Shown here: positions 46,842 to 56,348 of the stretch, in pieces
Layout: each line of letters begins with the position of its first letter
Position numbering within the stretch: position 1 is the first letter of the stretch
Source of the DNA: Mesorhizobium escarrei
Lineage (GTDB): Bacteria; Pseudomonadota; Alphaproteobacteria; Rhizobiales; Rhizobiaceae
Reading direction: 5' to 3'
Assembly: GCF_935825525.1 (NCBI RefSeq)
Contig: NZ_CAKXZT010000190.1
Coordinates: forward strand, 31,482 to 95,481
Length of the DNA stretch: 64,000 nucleotides
Position numbers and translations under genes: made by a program
Notes under the pieces: generated by a model
The model's database searches: none
Seen by the model: only the letters and a program-made list of their open reading frames with translations
What the model was told of the DNA's origin: nothing

Positions 46842-47732
46842 ATGAATTTGCAGAGCATGACCGGTTTTGCACGGGCCGTCGCCGAACATGACGGCACGTC
46901 GATCGCCTGGGAGGTCAAGTCGGTCAACGGCAAGAGCGTCGAGGTCAGGCTGCGGCTGCCGCAAGGCCTCGAGCGGCTTGAGCCGGCCGTCAGGCAGACG
47001 GTGCAAAAGCGCTTTGCGCGCGGCAATTTCCAGGCAACACTGACCGTCGGCCGCGCAGCCGGCCAGCAGGCGCAGCCCGTGGTCAACGAGGCCTTCCTGA
47101 GAGATCTGGCGGGGCTGGCCAAGCGGCTGCAGGAGCAGTTCGGTGCAGCGCCTGCGACAGCCGACGGGCTGCTTTCCCTGCGCGGCGTGCTCGACATCCC
47201 CGAAACCGCCGAAACCGAAGAGGCGCGGGCGGCGCTCGACAGCGCGATACTCTCGGCGCTCGAAGTGGCGCTGGGCGGGCTGGAGCAGGCACGCCAGGGC
47301 GAGGGCGCCGCCCTGCGCTCGCTGCTGTCCGGTCATATCGACGCTATCGAGGCGCTGACGCTGCGCGCCGAGGCCGATCCGTCGCGCGAGCCGGCGGTGA
47401 TCCGCGAACGGATTACCGAGCAGGTGCGGCTGCTGATGGATGCCTCCGCCAATCTCGACGCCAGCCGGTTGCATATGGAAGCGGCGTTCCTGGCCACCAA
47501 GGCCGACATCCGCGAGGAGATCGACCGCCTGAAGACACATGTGGCATCCGGCCGGGTGCTGCTGGCAGGCGGCGGCGCCATCGGCCGCAAGCTCGATTTT
47601 CTGGCGCAGGAATTCAACCGCGAATCGAATACGCTGTGTTCGAAGTCGAACGCCGCTGCGATCACCGCCATAGGGCTGGAGCTGAAGGCGGTCGTCGACC
47701 AGTTTCGCGAACAGGTCCAGAATCTGGAGTAA
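46842..47732 (+). CDS. yicC: YicC family endoribonuclease
   Basis: 296 residues. Starts MNLQSMTGFARA, with WEVKSVNGKSVEVRLRLP and the conserved end KLDFLAQEFNRESNTLCSKSN. YicC-type proteins are RNases/RNase adaptors involved in small RNA turnover in E. coli and spore formation in Bacillus. gmk begins 5 bp after its stop, the standard pairing. Confidence 0.95.
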   Translation: MNLQSMTGFARAVAEHDGTSIAWEVKSVNGKSVEVRLRLPQGLERLEPAVRQTVQKRFARGNFQATLTVGRAAGQQAQPVVNEAFLRDLAGLAKRLQEQFGAAPATADGLLSLRGVLDIPETAETEEARAALDSAILSALEVALGGLEQARQGEGAALRSLLSGHIDAIEALTLRAEADPSREPAVIRERITEQVRLLMDASANLDASRLHMEAAFLATKADIREEIDRLKTHVASGRVLLAGGGAIGRKLDFLAQEFNRESNTLCSKSNAAAITAIGLELKAVVDQFREQVQNLE

Positions 47733-47737
47733 CCCTG

Positions 47738-48412
47738 ATGGTCGCCAAGGAGCCTATGGTTGCCAGGGATTTGGGTTCCCGCATTCGCCGCCGGGGTTTG
47801 ATGCTCGTGCTGTCGTCGCCGTCCGGCGCCGGCAAGTCGACGATCGCGCGCAATCTTCTGGAGAGCGATTCCAGTCTCGAACTGTCGGTCTCCGTCACCA
47901 CGCGGCCGCGCCGCGGCAGCGAGATCGAGGGCGTCCACTATCATTTCCGCACCATGCGTGAGTTCGAGCGGCTGCGCGATTCGGACGAACTGCTTGAATG
48001 GGCCGAAGTGCATGGCAATTGCTATGCTACGCCGCGTGAGCCGGCCGAACTGGCGCTGGCACAGGGCCGCGACATGTTGTTCGACATCGACTGGCAGGGC
48101 GCCCAACAGCTCAAGGAGAAGATGCGCGCCGACATCGTCTCGATCTTCATCCTGCCGCCCTCGATGAAAGAGTTGAAGGCGCGGCTGAAGCGCCGCGCCG
48201 AGGACCAGGAATCGGCGATTGAGACGCGTCTGAAGAACGCTCGCAACGAGATCGAGCACTGGAAGGAATATGATTTCGTCATCGTCAACGACGATCTCGA
48301 CCGTGCCTTCGCCGAGGTACGCGGCATAGTCATCGCCGAGCGGCTCAGACGTGACCGCCGGCCCGGCCTGTTCGATTTCGTCTCGGGGCTGCTCGACGAG
48401 AAGACGGATTAG
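47738..48412 (+). CDS. gmk: Guanylate kinase
   Basis: 224 residues. P-loop SSPSGAGKST, then TTRPRRGSEIEGVHYHF and DIDWQGA. Phosphorylates GMP/dGMP. The ATG at 47738 gives a 15-residue leader before the core; the longer frame overlaps yicC and is rejected. Confidence 0.97.
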   Translation: MVAKEPMVARDLGSRIRRRGLMLVLSSPSGAGKSTIARNLLESDSSLELSVSVTTRPRRGSEIEGVHYHFRTMREFERLRDSDELLEWAEVHGNCYATPREPAELALAQGRDMLFDIDWQGAQQLKEKMRADIVSIFILPPSMKELKARLKRRAEDQESAIETRLKNARNEIEHWKEYDFVIVNDDLDRAFAEVRGIVIAERLRRDRRPGLFDFVSGLLDEKTD

Positions 48413-48436
48413 GGGCGTCCTTTCCTTCTCTCCTTT

Positions 48437-48592
48437 TTGTGTGAGAAGGTGGCCGAGCCCACGGGTCTTGCCTCCGGCAAGCCCGAGGACAGGCTCCGTT
48501 CGGTTGGGTGCATCAGCTTGGCACCGACAACACTCGGTCCAACACCCTTCATCCGCCTCGGCGCTGTCGTGCCGATCCACCTTCTCCCACAA
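48437..48592. repeat. Interspersed inverted repeat between gmk and rsmA
   Basis: Arms at 48437-48452 (TTGTGTGAGAAGGTGG) and 48577-48592, complementary at 15 of 16 positions, flanking ~124 bp. The AGAAGGTGGCCGAG order is a recurring rhizobial intergenic pattern. It fills the gap between two convergent genes. Confidence 0.75.
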
Positions 48593-48614
48593 GGCGAAGA
48601 GGGGACCTACGCAA

Positions 48615-49454
48615 TTACACTGCGTTGGTCAGTCGCACGAATTCCTCGACGTCAAGCGTTTCGGCGCGGCGAGTCGGATCGATGCCGGCGCGGGTGAGCA
48701 GGGCTTCGCCGCCGAGGCTCTTGACGCTCTGCCGCAGCATTTTGCGGCGCTGGCCGAAGGCCGCTTCGGTAACGCGGCCGAGCTTCTTGACCTCGGCAGG
48801 CAGGGGATTTGCCCGCGGCACCAGATGCACCACCGACGACACCACCTTGGGCGGCGGCGTGAAGGCTTGCGGCGGCACGTCGAAAGCGATTTTTGCCTCC
48901 GTCCGCCAGCCTGCCAGCACGCCCAGCCGGCCATAGGCATCGCTGCCGGGGCGGGCGACGATGCGCTCTGCCACCTCGCGCTGGAACATAAGCGTCATCG
49001 ATGCGTAAAAGGGCGGCCACTCGGCGACGGTCAGCCAGCGTATCAAAAGTTCGGTGCCGATATTGTAGGGCAGGTTGGCGACGATCCTCACAGATCCATT
49101 GCCCCCATGTGCGCCTTCGGCAAGCGCTGCAAAATCCGTCTTCAGCGCGTCGCCGGCAATGATTTCCAAACGACCCGGATAGTGGTCTGACACCTCCGCG
49201 AGCGCTGCCAGGCAGCGCTCGTCGCGCTCGATGGCGATGACCCGAGCCGCGCCGTGGGACAGCAGCGCCCGAGTCAGGCCACCTGGACCCGGACCGACCT
49301 CGATTACCGTGGCGTCCGTCAGGTCGCCGGCGGTACGCGCGACCTTGCCGGTAAGGTTGAGGTCGAGCAGGAAATTCTGGCCGAGCGCCTTTTTTGCCTG
49401 CAACCCATGGCGTTCGATCACCGCGCGTAACGGCGGCAGCCCGTCGGCGCTCAT
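48615..49454 (-). CDS. rsmA: 16S rRNA dimethyladenosine transferase
   Basis: 279 residues. GQNFLLD at the N-terminus, SAM motif VIEVGPGPGGLTRALL and active-site NLPYNIGT. Dimethylates A1518 and A1519 (E. coli numbering) of 16S rRNA. Start at ATG 49454; pdxA ends 22 bp before it in the same direction. Confidence 0.96.
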   Translation of the reverse strand: MSADGLPPLRAVIERHGLQAKKALGQNFLLDLNLTGKVARTAGDLTDATVIEVGPGPGGLTRALLSHGAARVIAIERDERCLAALAEVSDHYPGRLEIIAGDALKTDFAALAEGAHGGNGSVRIVANLPYNIGTELLIRWLTVAEWPPFYASMTLMFQREVAERIVARPGSDAYGRLGVLAGWRTEAKIAFDVPPQAFTPPPKVVSSVVHLVPRANPLPAEVKKLGRVTEAAFGQRRKMLRQSVKSLGGEALLTRAGIDPTRRAETLDVEEFVRLTNAV

Positions 49455-49476
49455 GCGACCGCTCTCATGCAAAGCC

Positions 49477-50505
49477 TCATGCGGCGGCAGCCTTCGCCCT
49501 GATGTCGGCAAGCCTGCGGGCGAGCCTGAGCGCCGCGATCAGGCTGTCGATCCGGGCTACGCCCTTGCCGGCGATTTCGAAAGCGGTGCCGTGATCCGGT
49601 GAAGTGCGGATGAAGGGTAGGCCGAGCGTAACGTTGACCGCCTCGTCGAACGCCAGCGCCTTAGCCGGGATCAGCGCCTGATCATGATACATGCACAGCG
49701 CCACATCGTAGCCGGCTCGGGCGCGGGCGTGGAACAGCGTGTCGGCCGGCAGCGGCCCGAAAGCGTCGATGCCCTCCGCCCTCAGCCTTTCGATCGCCGG
49801 GCGGATGATGCGCTCGTCCTCGGCGCCCATCGCACCGCCTTCACCGGCATGCGGATTGAGGCCGGCAACGGCAAGCCGCGGCTTGGCAATGCCGAAGCGA
49901 ACTTCGAGGTCGGCGGCGGTGATACGGGCGGTCGCGACGATCAAATCCGTCGTCAGCGCTTTCGGCACCTCGCGCAGCGCAATGTGGATGGTGACCGGAA
50001 CCGTGCGCAACTCGGGACCGGCAAGCATCATCACCGGCATTGCTTGTGCGCCGGTGTGGAGCGTCGCCAGATGCGCCAGATACTCAGTGTGACCGGGAAA
50101 ACGGAAGCCGGCATCGTAGAGCGGCTTCTTGGCGATCGGGCACGTAACGACCGCCGCTGCGCGACCGCCAAGGCAGTCGTCAACAGCGCGGTCGATGGCC
50201 TCGATGATGCCGGCGGCGTTGGCTGGGTCCGGCCGGCCGGGGTCGTCGACGAAGCGGGCGACAAGTGGCATGACGGGCAGGGCGCGCTCAAAGACGCGCT
50301 CCGCTTCGGCTGGCACTGTCTCCGTGATTGGCACATCGGCGCCGAGCAGGCGCGCCCGTGCGGCAATCAGCGCCGGATCGGCTATAAGATAGAAGGGCGG
50401 CACACCGGCGCTGTCGCGCGCCTGCCAGGCGGCAATCGCGATTTCCGGCCCAACGCCGGATGGATCACCGGCGCTCAGCGCCAGCGCTGCCTCTGGCGAC
50501 TTCAG
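49477..50505 (-). CDS. pdxA: 4-hydroxythreonine-4-phosphate dehydrogenase, probable CTG start
   Basis: About 342 residues, vitamin B6 synthesis. AGDPSGVGPEIA near the N-terminus, GHTEYLA, and the metal histidines (VAGLNPHAGEGG, MYHDQALIP) are present. The only standard start in frame, GTG 50403, lies after the conserved AGDPSGVGPE segment. Upstream no ATG, GTG or TTG occurs for at least 25 codons. CTG at 50505 reads LKSPEAALALSAGDP and overlaps the surA stop (CTGA), the layout of coupled genes. CTG initiation is an inference; a sequencing error in this codon is the alternative. Confidence 0.88.
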   Translation of the reverse strand: MKSPEAALALSAGDPSGVGPEIAIAAWQARDSAGVPPFYLIADPALIAARARLLGADVPITETVPAEAERVFERALPVMPLVARFVDDPGRPDPANAAGIIEAIDRAVDDCLGGRAAAVVTCPIAKKPLYDAGFRFPGHTEYLAHLATLHTGAQAMPVMMLAGPELRTVPVTIHIALREVPKALTTDLIVATARITAADLEVRFGIAKPRLAVAGLNPHAGEGGAMGAEDERIIRPAIERLRAEGIDAFGPLPADTLFHARARAGYDVALCMYHDQALIPAKALAFDEAVNVTLGLPFIRTSPDHGTAFEIAGKGVARIDSLIAALRLARRLADIRAKAAAA

Positions 50506-51434
50506 CGCTCGACGATGCGGGCTTTCTTCCGCAACTCCTCGACATACTTCGTGGAGAGCTCGTCGGCGTCCTTGCCACTCGAGCCTTCGCTCTGGAACAC
50601 CATCTGGGCGGCCTTGTCGTCGGACACTTCGCGCGACGAGCAGATGCCGATGAATTCGACGCCGCGGTCTGTTTCGCGCGTGGGGGTGGCGCCGCCGACC
50701 TTGGTGGTCTTGATCTGGTCGGCCCAGTCCGGCGGCAATTGCGGCGCCAGTATCCGGCCGAGATCGCGAACGGTGACGTCGATCAGGCCCTTGGCGAATT
50801 CGCGCGAGGTGTTGCAGCCGTTGAAGCGGGCGCGCATGGCGTCGGCCTCGCGCTTGCGCTTGGACAGCGTCGCGCTGCGCTCGCCCGCCGGCACGACGAA
50901 AATGACCTGCTGCAGCATGTACTCCATGGCGGTCGGCTTGGTGCCGCCATTGTCGAGCATGCGCCTAACCACGTCCTGCTCGCTCAACGCGCCGCCGCTC
51001 TCTGAGCGATGGCGCGCGGTCAGCGCCTGGTTCCAGGCCATCTGGGAGCGGATGAACTCCTTGAAATGCTCCTTGCCGACGCCGGACTGCGCCATAACGC
51101 CATCGAGTTGCTTGAGCTGCATCTTGTTGGTGGTGGCAAAGCGCTGATAGGCGGCGTCGACCTGGGCGTCGCTGATGCGGATGCCGAGACGCTTGGCTTC
51201 GGCGACTCGCAGCGTCTGCTCGATCATTTCCTCGGCGGCATTGCCCTTCTTGCGCTGCAGGCGCAGGAAGGCAGCCCGATGCTGGATGTCGCCAGTGGTG
51301 ATCGGTACGTTGTTGACGACGTATTTGATCTGGCTGGCGAAAGCCGGTGGCGTCATCATGGTGATCGAGGCCGAGGTCGCCGCCACCAGCAGCGCGAACC
51401 CTGCCGAAAAGAGGTATTTCCTCATCGAAAGCAT
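50502..51434 (-). CDS. SurA-like periplasmic chaperone
   Basis: 310 residues. Signal peptide (KYLFSAGFALLVAATSASITM, Ala-rich cleavage FASQ), then SurA N-terminal helical domain (VVNNVPITTGDIQHRAAFLR) and a long helical region; the parvulin prolyl-isomerase signature is weak. Position between lptD and pdxA is that of surA, and outer-membrane protein (LptD) folding is the expected role. The second Met (51425) is a possible start. Confidence 0.85.
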   Translation of the reverse strand: MLSMRKYLFSAGFALLVAATSASITMMTPPAFASQIKYVVNNVPITTGDIQHRAAFLRLQRKKGNAAEEMIEQTLRVAEAKRLGIRISDAQVDAAYQRFATTNKMQLKQLDGVMAQSGVGKEHFKEFIRSQMAWNQALTARHRSESGGALSEQDVVRRMLDNGGTKPTAMEYMLQQVIFVVPAGERSATLSKRKREADAMRARFNGCNTSREFAKGLIDVTVRDLGRILAPQLPPDWADQIKTTKVGGATPTRETDRGVEFIGICSSREVSDDKAAQMVFQSEGSSGKDADELSTKYVEELRKKARIVER

Positions 51435-51629
51435 CCCAATTCTATCTCGGTTCCGCCCAATTTATCGCATTTTGAGGGAACTGGAACCCGTGCCTGCCCT
51501 ATGCGGCGAAACGATGTCGTTAGAAGCGATGTGCGTCCACTTTGACGCACGAAGTACGTTCTAACACTCTGAATTTTTCGGGCCGGTGCTTTGGCCGGCC
51601 GCCCGTTCCGTCCGTTGTTGGCCAGCCGG

Positions 51630-54047
51630 CTACTGCACAGTGTTGAAGGAGCTTTGTGTCGAGCCGAAATCGCCGAGCGTGCGGAACGACAGGTTGAAAC
51701 CGATGTTCTGCGACACTTCCTTGGTGCTCAGGTCGCGGGTTTCCGAGAACGTCATCAAGTAGGTGAAGCATGAATCGCTATAGGCAAAGCCAACCCCGTC
51801 CTTGACCAGGACGCTTTGCTCGAGATCATAGGTGCCGGTACCGAAGACGCGCCAGTTCTCGGCAAGTTGCGCCGAGGCGCCGAGCGTGACCTCGTGACGA
51901 TCGGTCGTGAAGCCATAGAGCGGCTGCGCCTGGATGAAGGCGTATTTGGCGCTGAAAGAAATCGGCAGGCCGGAATAGGCCGCCTTCACCTCGGCGCGGC
52001 GAATCTCGAAGCTCTGCTCGTCGAAACGGCCGCTGACCGAGCCGGAAAGCCCGCTGGGGCTGTTGAAGCCGACCAGGCCGACATAATCGGAGGTCTCGGT
52101 CTCAAGGCCTGAATCGGCGCCGACATTGACCAGGTCCGGCGCATCGAAGGAGTTCTGGCCGTCAAGCTGGTAGGATTGGCCGAACAGCGCGTTGGTGCTC
52201 CAGCCATTGTCATAGGCGCCGGAATAGCGCAGCCCGACATTGGCGCGCGTGCCGCCTTCCAAGCGGTCGTAACCGGAGAACTTGTCGCGCTCGAACAATG
52301 TCGTGGCGTCAAAGACGAAGCTCTGCGCGTCCTCGTTGGGGACAGCGAGGCCGCCGACATATTGCTCGTTCGGACGCACGAACACCTGCGCCATCGGCTC
52401 GAAGATGTGGCTGGAACTGGTCGACGAGAACAGCACCGGCCAGCGCATTTCCAGCCCGGCGGTCGCCATGAAGCGGGCCAGCGACGATCGCATGTCGTCG
52501 TCGACGCCCAGGTTGGACGCCATCTGATTGATGGCATTGAGCGATCCCGAAGTGGCGTTGACATAACCGGCGTCGCCGCGCAACGCCAGCAGCGGCGTCA
52601 GCAGCAGCCCGCCATCGGTGGTGAAGGTGCGCTTCCATTCCGCTTCGGCGGTGAGACGGCCCGACTGGCCCTCGATGCCGCGTACACTGATGACGGACGC
52701 AGCGTTGTTCGGATCGGCAAGGACCCTGTCCAGCCTGTCGCGGCTGATGGCCTGCGCGTTGACATTGAGTGACAGCTGCCCGCCGCCCACCGCCATGTCG
52801 GGGATGTAGGCGTAGTCGAGCGAGGGCAGCACCCAGGGCTGCTTGCCGGCGCGCGCGGTCGGATCGTCAGGGAGTGTCTCCTCCTGGACCTCAAAGCGCA
52901 TGGCGCGCACGTCGAAATAGTTGCGGCCGTTGAGGCCGGTCAGGTAGATCGAGGAGCGATGCACGCTGTCGTTGAAGTCTTCGATGGCGTAGGTGCGTGA
53001 GAAGTTCTTGTCGGTCTGCAGCAGGACGTCCCAGCCGAAGTCCCAGCGCGGATTGATGGCGAACTGGCCCTTGGTGCCCATCATGCCGCGAAATTTGTTC
53101 GGGTCGCCGGGCGCACCCGAATCGACAGTGTGCCCGTCGTCGTCGACGAACTCGTCGGGATCCACTTGCCGGATGCCGGCGATCTTCAGGCTGTACTGGC
53201 CGCTGTTGAAGCGCTGGCGCCACTCGGCTTCGCCGAGAAAGCCCTGCTTGGTATAGCCGCTGCCGGTGACGGTAAGGTCGTAGGTTGGTGAGAGCGCGAA
53301 ATAATACGGGACTTTGACGCCGAGGCCGAGGTCGCTCTTGTAAGCGATGCCGGGGATCAGGAAGCCGCTCTTGCGCTTGACGGTCGGGTCGGCAATCTCG
53401 AAAGCCGGCAGATAGGCGAGCGGAAAGCCGAAGAACTCGAAATTCGAATTCTCGAAGCGAACCGTCTTCTTCTCGCCGTTCCAGATGATCTTTCTGGCCT
53501 TGATGCGCCAGGTCGGCGCTTTGTCCGGTTTGTCTTCGCACGGCTCGCAGGCCGTGTAGACGCCGTTGTGGAACGTCGTCAGCACGCCGCCCATGCGTTC
53601 CGCGCTTTCGGCGGCGAAATAGGCCTTGTCGACGGTTTCGACACGCAGCGCGTTGACGAAGCCGTCGGCGAAATCATCGGTGATGTCGACATGCTGCGAA
53701 TAGATCTTGGTGCCGTCGCTGTTGATGACCTCGACATTGCCGCTGGCGAGGAGCCGCTTGGTGTTGCGATTGTATTCCACCCGCTGGGCGACGAGGCGGT
53801 TGCCGCCATAATCGATCTGCACGCCGCCGACGGCCGTTACGGTCTGGTTATCATTGTCATAGACCAGCGTATCTGCCGCCAGCAGCATCTGCGAGCCGGC
53901 GGGAACGTCGGCTGCCATGTCGCTGATATCCTGGGCAAAAGCCGGGATATTCGGAACGACGCAAGCGAGCAGGCATGCCAAGGCGCTCGCCCCATATAGG
54001 CGCGCCGAATCGGCCTGCCTATGGATGCGCAAAACCGCCCCCCTCAC
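51630..54047 (-). CDS. lptD: LPS assembly protein LptD
   Basis: 805 residues from GTG at 54047, which overlaps the lptG stop by one base (TAGTG). A signal peptide (YGASALACLLACVVPNIPAFA) is followed by an OstA/LptA-like domain (MLLAADTLVYDNDNQTVTAVGGVQIDYGG) and a large beta-barrel (~250-805). Cysteines in TACEPCEDKP and near the C-terminus (SDSCFTYL) may make disulfides. Inserts LPS in the outer leaflet. Operon lptF-lptG-lptD-surA-pdxA-rsmA. Confidence 0.93.
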   Translation of the reverse strand: MRGAVLRIHRQADSARLYGASALACLLACVVPNIPAFAQDISDMAADVPAGSQMLLAADTLVYDNDNQTVTAVGGVQIDYGGNRLVAQRVEYNRNTKRLLASGNVEVINSDGTKIYSQHVDITDDFADGFVNALRVETVDKAYFAAESAERMGGVLTTFHNGVYTACEPCEDKPDKAPTWRIKARKIIWNGEKKTVRFENSNFEFFGFPLAYLPAFEIADPTVKRKSGFLIPGIAYKSDLGLGVKVPYYFALSPTYDLTVTGSGYTKQGFLGEAEWRQRFNSGQYSLKIAGIRQVDPDEFVDDDGHTVDSGAPGDPNKFRGMMGTKGQFAINPRWDFGWDVLLQTDKNFSRTYAIEDFNDSVHRSSIYLTGLNGRNYFDVRAMRFEVQEETLPDDPTARAGKQPWVLPSLDYAYIPDMAVGGGQLSLNVNAQAISRDRLDRVLADPNNAASVISVRGIEGQSGRLTAEAEWKRTFTTDGGLLLTPLLALRGDAGYVNATSGSLNAINQMASNLGVDDDMRSSLARFMATAGLEMRWPVLFSSTSSSHIFEPMAQVFVRPNEQYVGGLAVPNEDAQSFVFDATTLFERDKFSGYDRLEGGTRANVGLRYSGAYDNGWSTNALFGQSYQLDGQNSFDAPDLVNVGADSGLETETSDYVGLVGFNSPSGLSGSVSGRFDEQSFEIRRAEVKAAYSGLPISFSAKYAFIQAQPLYGFTTDRHEVTLGASAQLAENWRVFGTGTYDLEQSVLVKDGVGFAYSDSCFTYLMTFSETRDLSTKEVSQNIGFNLSFRTLGDFGSTQSSFNTVQ

Positions 54048-55129
54048 TAGCCGTCTTCCTTGTACAGCAAGAAAGTCACCCCGAAGAACATAGCCACGAC
54101 AACCGGAACCCATGCAGCCACGACCGTGGGTACGAATCCCGCCACGCCGAATGCCTTGACCAGCACTGTCACGACATAAAGCAGAAACCCGGCCAGGACG
54201 CCACCCAGAATCATCGTCGCGGATTGTCCCATCCTCGCAAATCGCATCGACACCGTTGCGGCGATCAAAGTCATGGCGACGAGAAGGAACGGCAGCGCTA
54301 CCAATGAATCAAACTGCATGGCAAAGGCATTTGCCTTGAGGCCGAAGGAGCGGGCAACCTCGATCTTGCCGGGCAGGTCGTAGAAAGGGATGGTTTCCGG
54401 GCGCGCCAGCCGCTCTTGCACGAACTCGGGCTTGAGATCGGTCGGTATGCGGTCGGTTGCCACCGATTGGATGTTGCCGTCCCGGAACACCTTGACGTCC
54501 TGCAGTTCCCAGTAGCCATCCCGCAAATAGGCGTGCGCTGCGTCCTTGCGTTCGACGATGTCGCCTTGCGCGTTGAGGACGAAGAAGGCGGCGTCGGCCA
54601 TCTCCAGGCCCTGATTGAGAATGGCGCGCGCGCCGATGATGGTATCGCCGGAACTGGTTTTCTGCCGGATCCAGGGCTCGGCGTCAGCCGAGACGGAGTT
54701 CGACTTGCCGGAGCGGAGCTGGGTTTCGATTTTTTCGGACCAGGAAAACGCATACGCGGCGATCGGATTGATGACGCCGACCGACAACACCCCGAACAGC
54801 AGCGCCCCGATGCAGCACGGCAGCAGGAATTGCCATGCGGATACGCCGGCGGAACGCGCGATGACCAGTTCATACCTGCGATTGAGCGAGACCAGCGTCG
54901 CCATCGCCGAGAACAGGCCGACGAACGGCACCGTCTGCAGCATGATCATCGGCATTCGCAACCCTGAAATGGCAAACGCCGTGCCGTAGGTAAAACCCGG
55001 CAAGCCGGTCGTGCGGCCGGAAAGCTCGGTGAAGTCGATCAGGAACACAAGCGCCAAGAGGCCGATGAAGAACCAGATGGTGATCGTCACGTAGCGGAAG
55101 AAGAAGTATCTGCCCAGAGTCCAGCCCAT
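54047..55129 (-). CDS. lptG: LPS export permease LptG
   Basis: 360 residues from ATG 55129 (an upstream TTG is in frame). YjgP/YjgQ family with six membrane helices split by a large periplasmic beta-jellyroll domain (~residues 130-265). Pairs with LptF and LptB2 to extract LPS from the inner membrane. It follows lptF by 16 bp and ends in lptD. Confidence 0.93.
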   Translation of the reverse strand: MGWTLGRYFFFRYVTITIWFFIGLLALVFLIDFTELSGRTTGLPGFTYGTAFAISGLRMPMIMLQTVPFVGLFSAMATLVSLNRRYELVIARSAGVSAWQFLLPCCIGALLFGVLSVGVINPIAAYAFSWSEKIETQLRSGKSNSVSADAEPWIRQKTSSGDTIIGARAILNQGLEMADAAFFVLNAQGDIVERKDAAHAYLRDGYWELQDVKVFRDGNIQSVATDRIPTDLKPEFVQERLARPETIPFYDLPGKIEVARSFGLKANAFAMQFDSLVALPFLLVAMTLIAATVSMRFARMGQSATMILGGVLAGFLLYVVTVLVKAFGVAGFVPTVVAAWVPVVVAMFFGVTFLLYKEDG

Positions 55130-55145
55130 TAGCAAATCCAGCCCA

Positions 55146-56348
55146 TCAGCCGGCCCCTTGGCCAGAAGCGCCGCGCCTGGCGAAGCGGAGCTTCAGGGCG
55201 GTCCAGCCGTCACCGAAGCGGCCGGCGAAATTCGTCATCCAGTCGGCCCAGGCGACCGGCAGCTCCATGGTCCGGTTGGAGACGATGAACCATGTCGCGA
55301 CCGCGGACGCCACGATAGGAACGCCGTAGACCATATAGGCGTATTGCGGAATGTTGTCGGCCTTCCCAGCGGCAAAGAAACCGAGCCAGCGCACGAAAAG
55401 AGCAATCGTGATAGACGTGATCAGCGGATGAATGCGCGCCTCGCGATGGGAGCGCGCGTCTCCCGCGACCGCGAGCGCGATCAGCGCGAAAACGAGTGAA
55501 TAGGACCATTCGGAAAAACGCTGGTGGACCTCAGCCAGGTACTTGATCGGCCTTTTCTGGAACATCTTGTCGTTCGGACTGGGATTGAGCAGGTACTGTG
55601 TCGTCCGGTCCTTCGGCAAGAGCAATACGTCCGATGAGGCCGACAAGAAGGCCGACAGGTCGAAGGCATAGGAGGTGAACCGGATGACCGAAAGATCGCC
55701 GGCCAGCGTTTCGCGATGGATGACGCCGTCGTTCATCATCAGCACCCTCTCTTCGCCGCTTTCGATGATGGCGCCGCTCTTGGCGTAGTAGATGAGGTTG
55801 ACGCCTTCTTCGCGTGAATCGGCGACAAAAATGCCGCCAAGGCGGTTGTCCGGAAGCCGCTCGCCGATCTGCAGGAACAGGCCGTCGTCGATCTTGCGGA
55901 AGGTGCCTTCCTGGATGATGAGCGACAGAAGATCGGCGCGCGACGACGCCACCAGCTCGCGGTTTTTCTGTCGTGCATAGGGGTCGACGCCGTTGTCGAC
56001 GGCGAACGAAAAAACACTGGCCGCCAGCGCCAGGAGCATGATCGGCCTGACGATGGTCCAGCGCGAAGCGCCTGCGGCGTTCAAGACGGCAAGCTCAGAA
56101 TCGGAATTCATCGCGCTCAGTGTCTGCGCGACCGCGACCACCACAGCGAAGGGCACGACGATCGGGACGATCGACGGAATGATCAGCGCAGCGACCTCGA
56201 AGAAGGTCAGCGCCGACTGCCCGCTGTCGGTGACGAGGTCGATGCGGGCGAGCACCTGCGTCGTCCACACGATGGCCAGCGTCCAGATGAGCGCTGCGAG
56301 GAAGACCGCCAACGCACGACGCATGATGTAGCGTTCAACGACCTTCAT
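55146..56348 (-). CDS. lptF: LPS export permease LptF
   Basis: 400 residues, YjgP/YjgQ family: MKVVERYIMRRALAVFLAALIWTLAIVW, coupling region VLNAAGASRW, periplasmic jellyroll, and C-terminal helices. Partner of LptG. First gene of the operon, divergent from pepA with a 630-bp gap between. Confidence 0.93.
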   Translation of the reverse strand: MKVVERYIMRRALAVFLAALIWTLAIVWTTQVLARIDLVTDSGQSALTFFEVAALIIPSIVPIVVPFAVVVAVAQTLSAMNSDSELAVLNAAGASRWTIVRPIMLLALAASVFSFAVDNGVDPYARQKNRELVASSRADLLSLIIQEGTFRKIDDGLFLQIGERLPDNRLGGIFVADSREEGVNLIYYAKSGAIIESGEERVLMMNDGVIHRETLAGDLSVIRFTSYAFDLSAFLSASSDVLLLPKDRTTQYLLNPSPNDKMFQKRPIKYLAEVHQRFSEWSYSLVFALIALAVAGDARSHREARIHPLITSITIALFVRWLGFFAAGKADNIPQYAYMVYGVPIVASAVATWFIVSNRTMELPVAWADWMTNFAGRFGDGWTALKLRFARRGASGQGAG

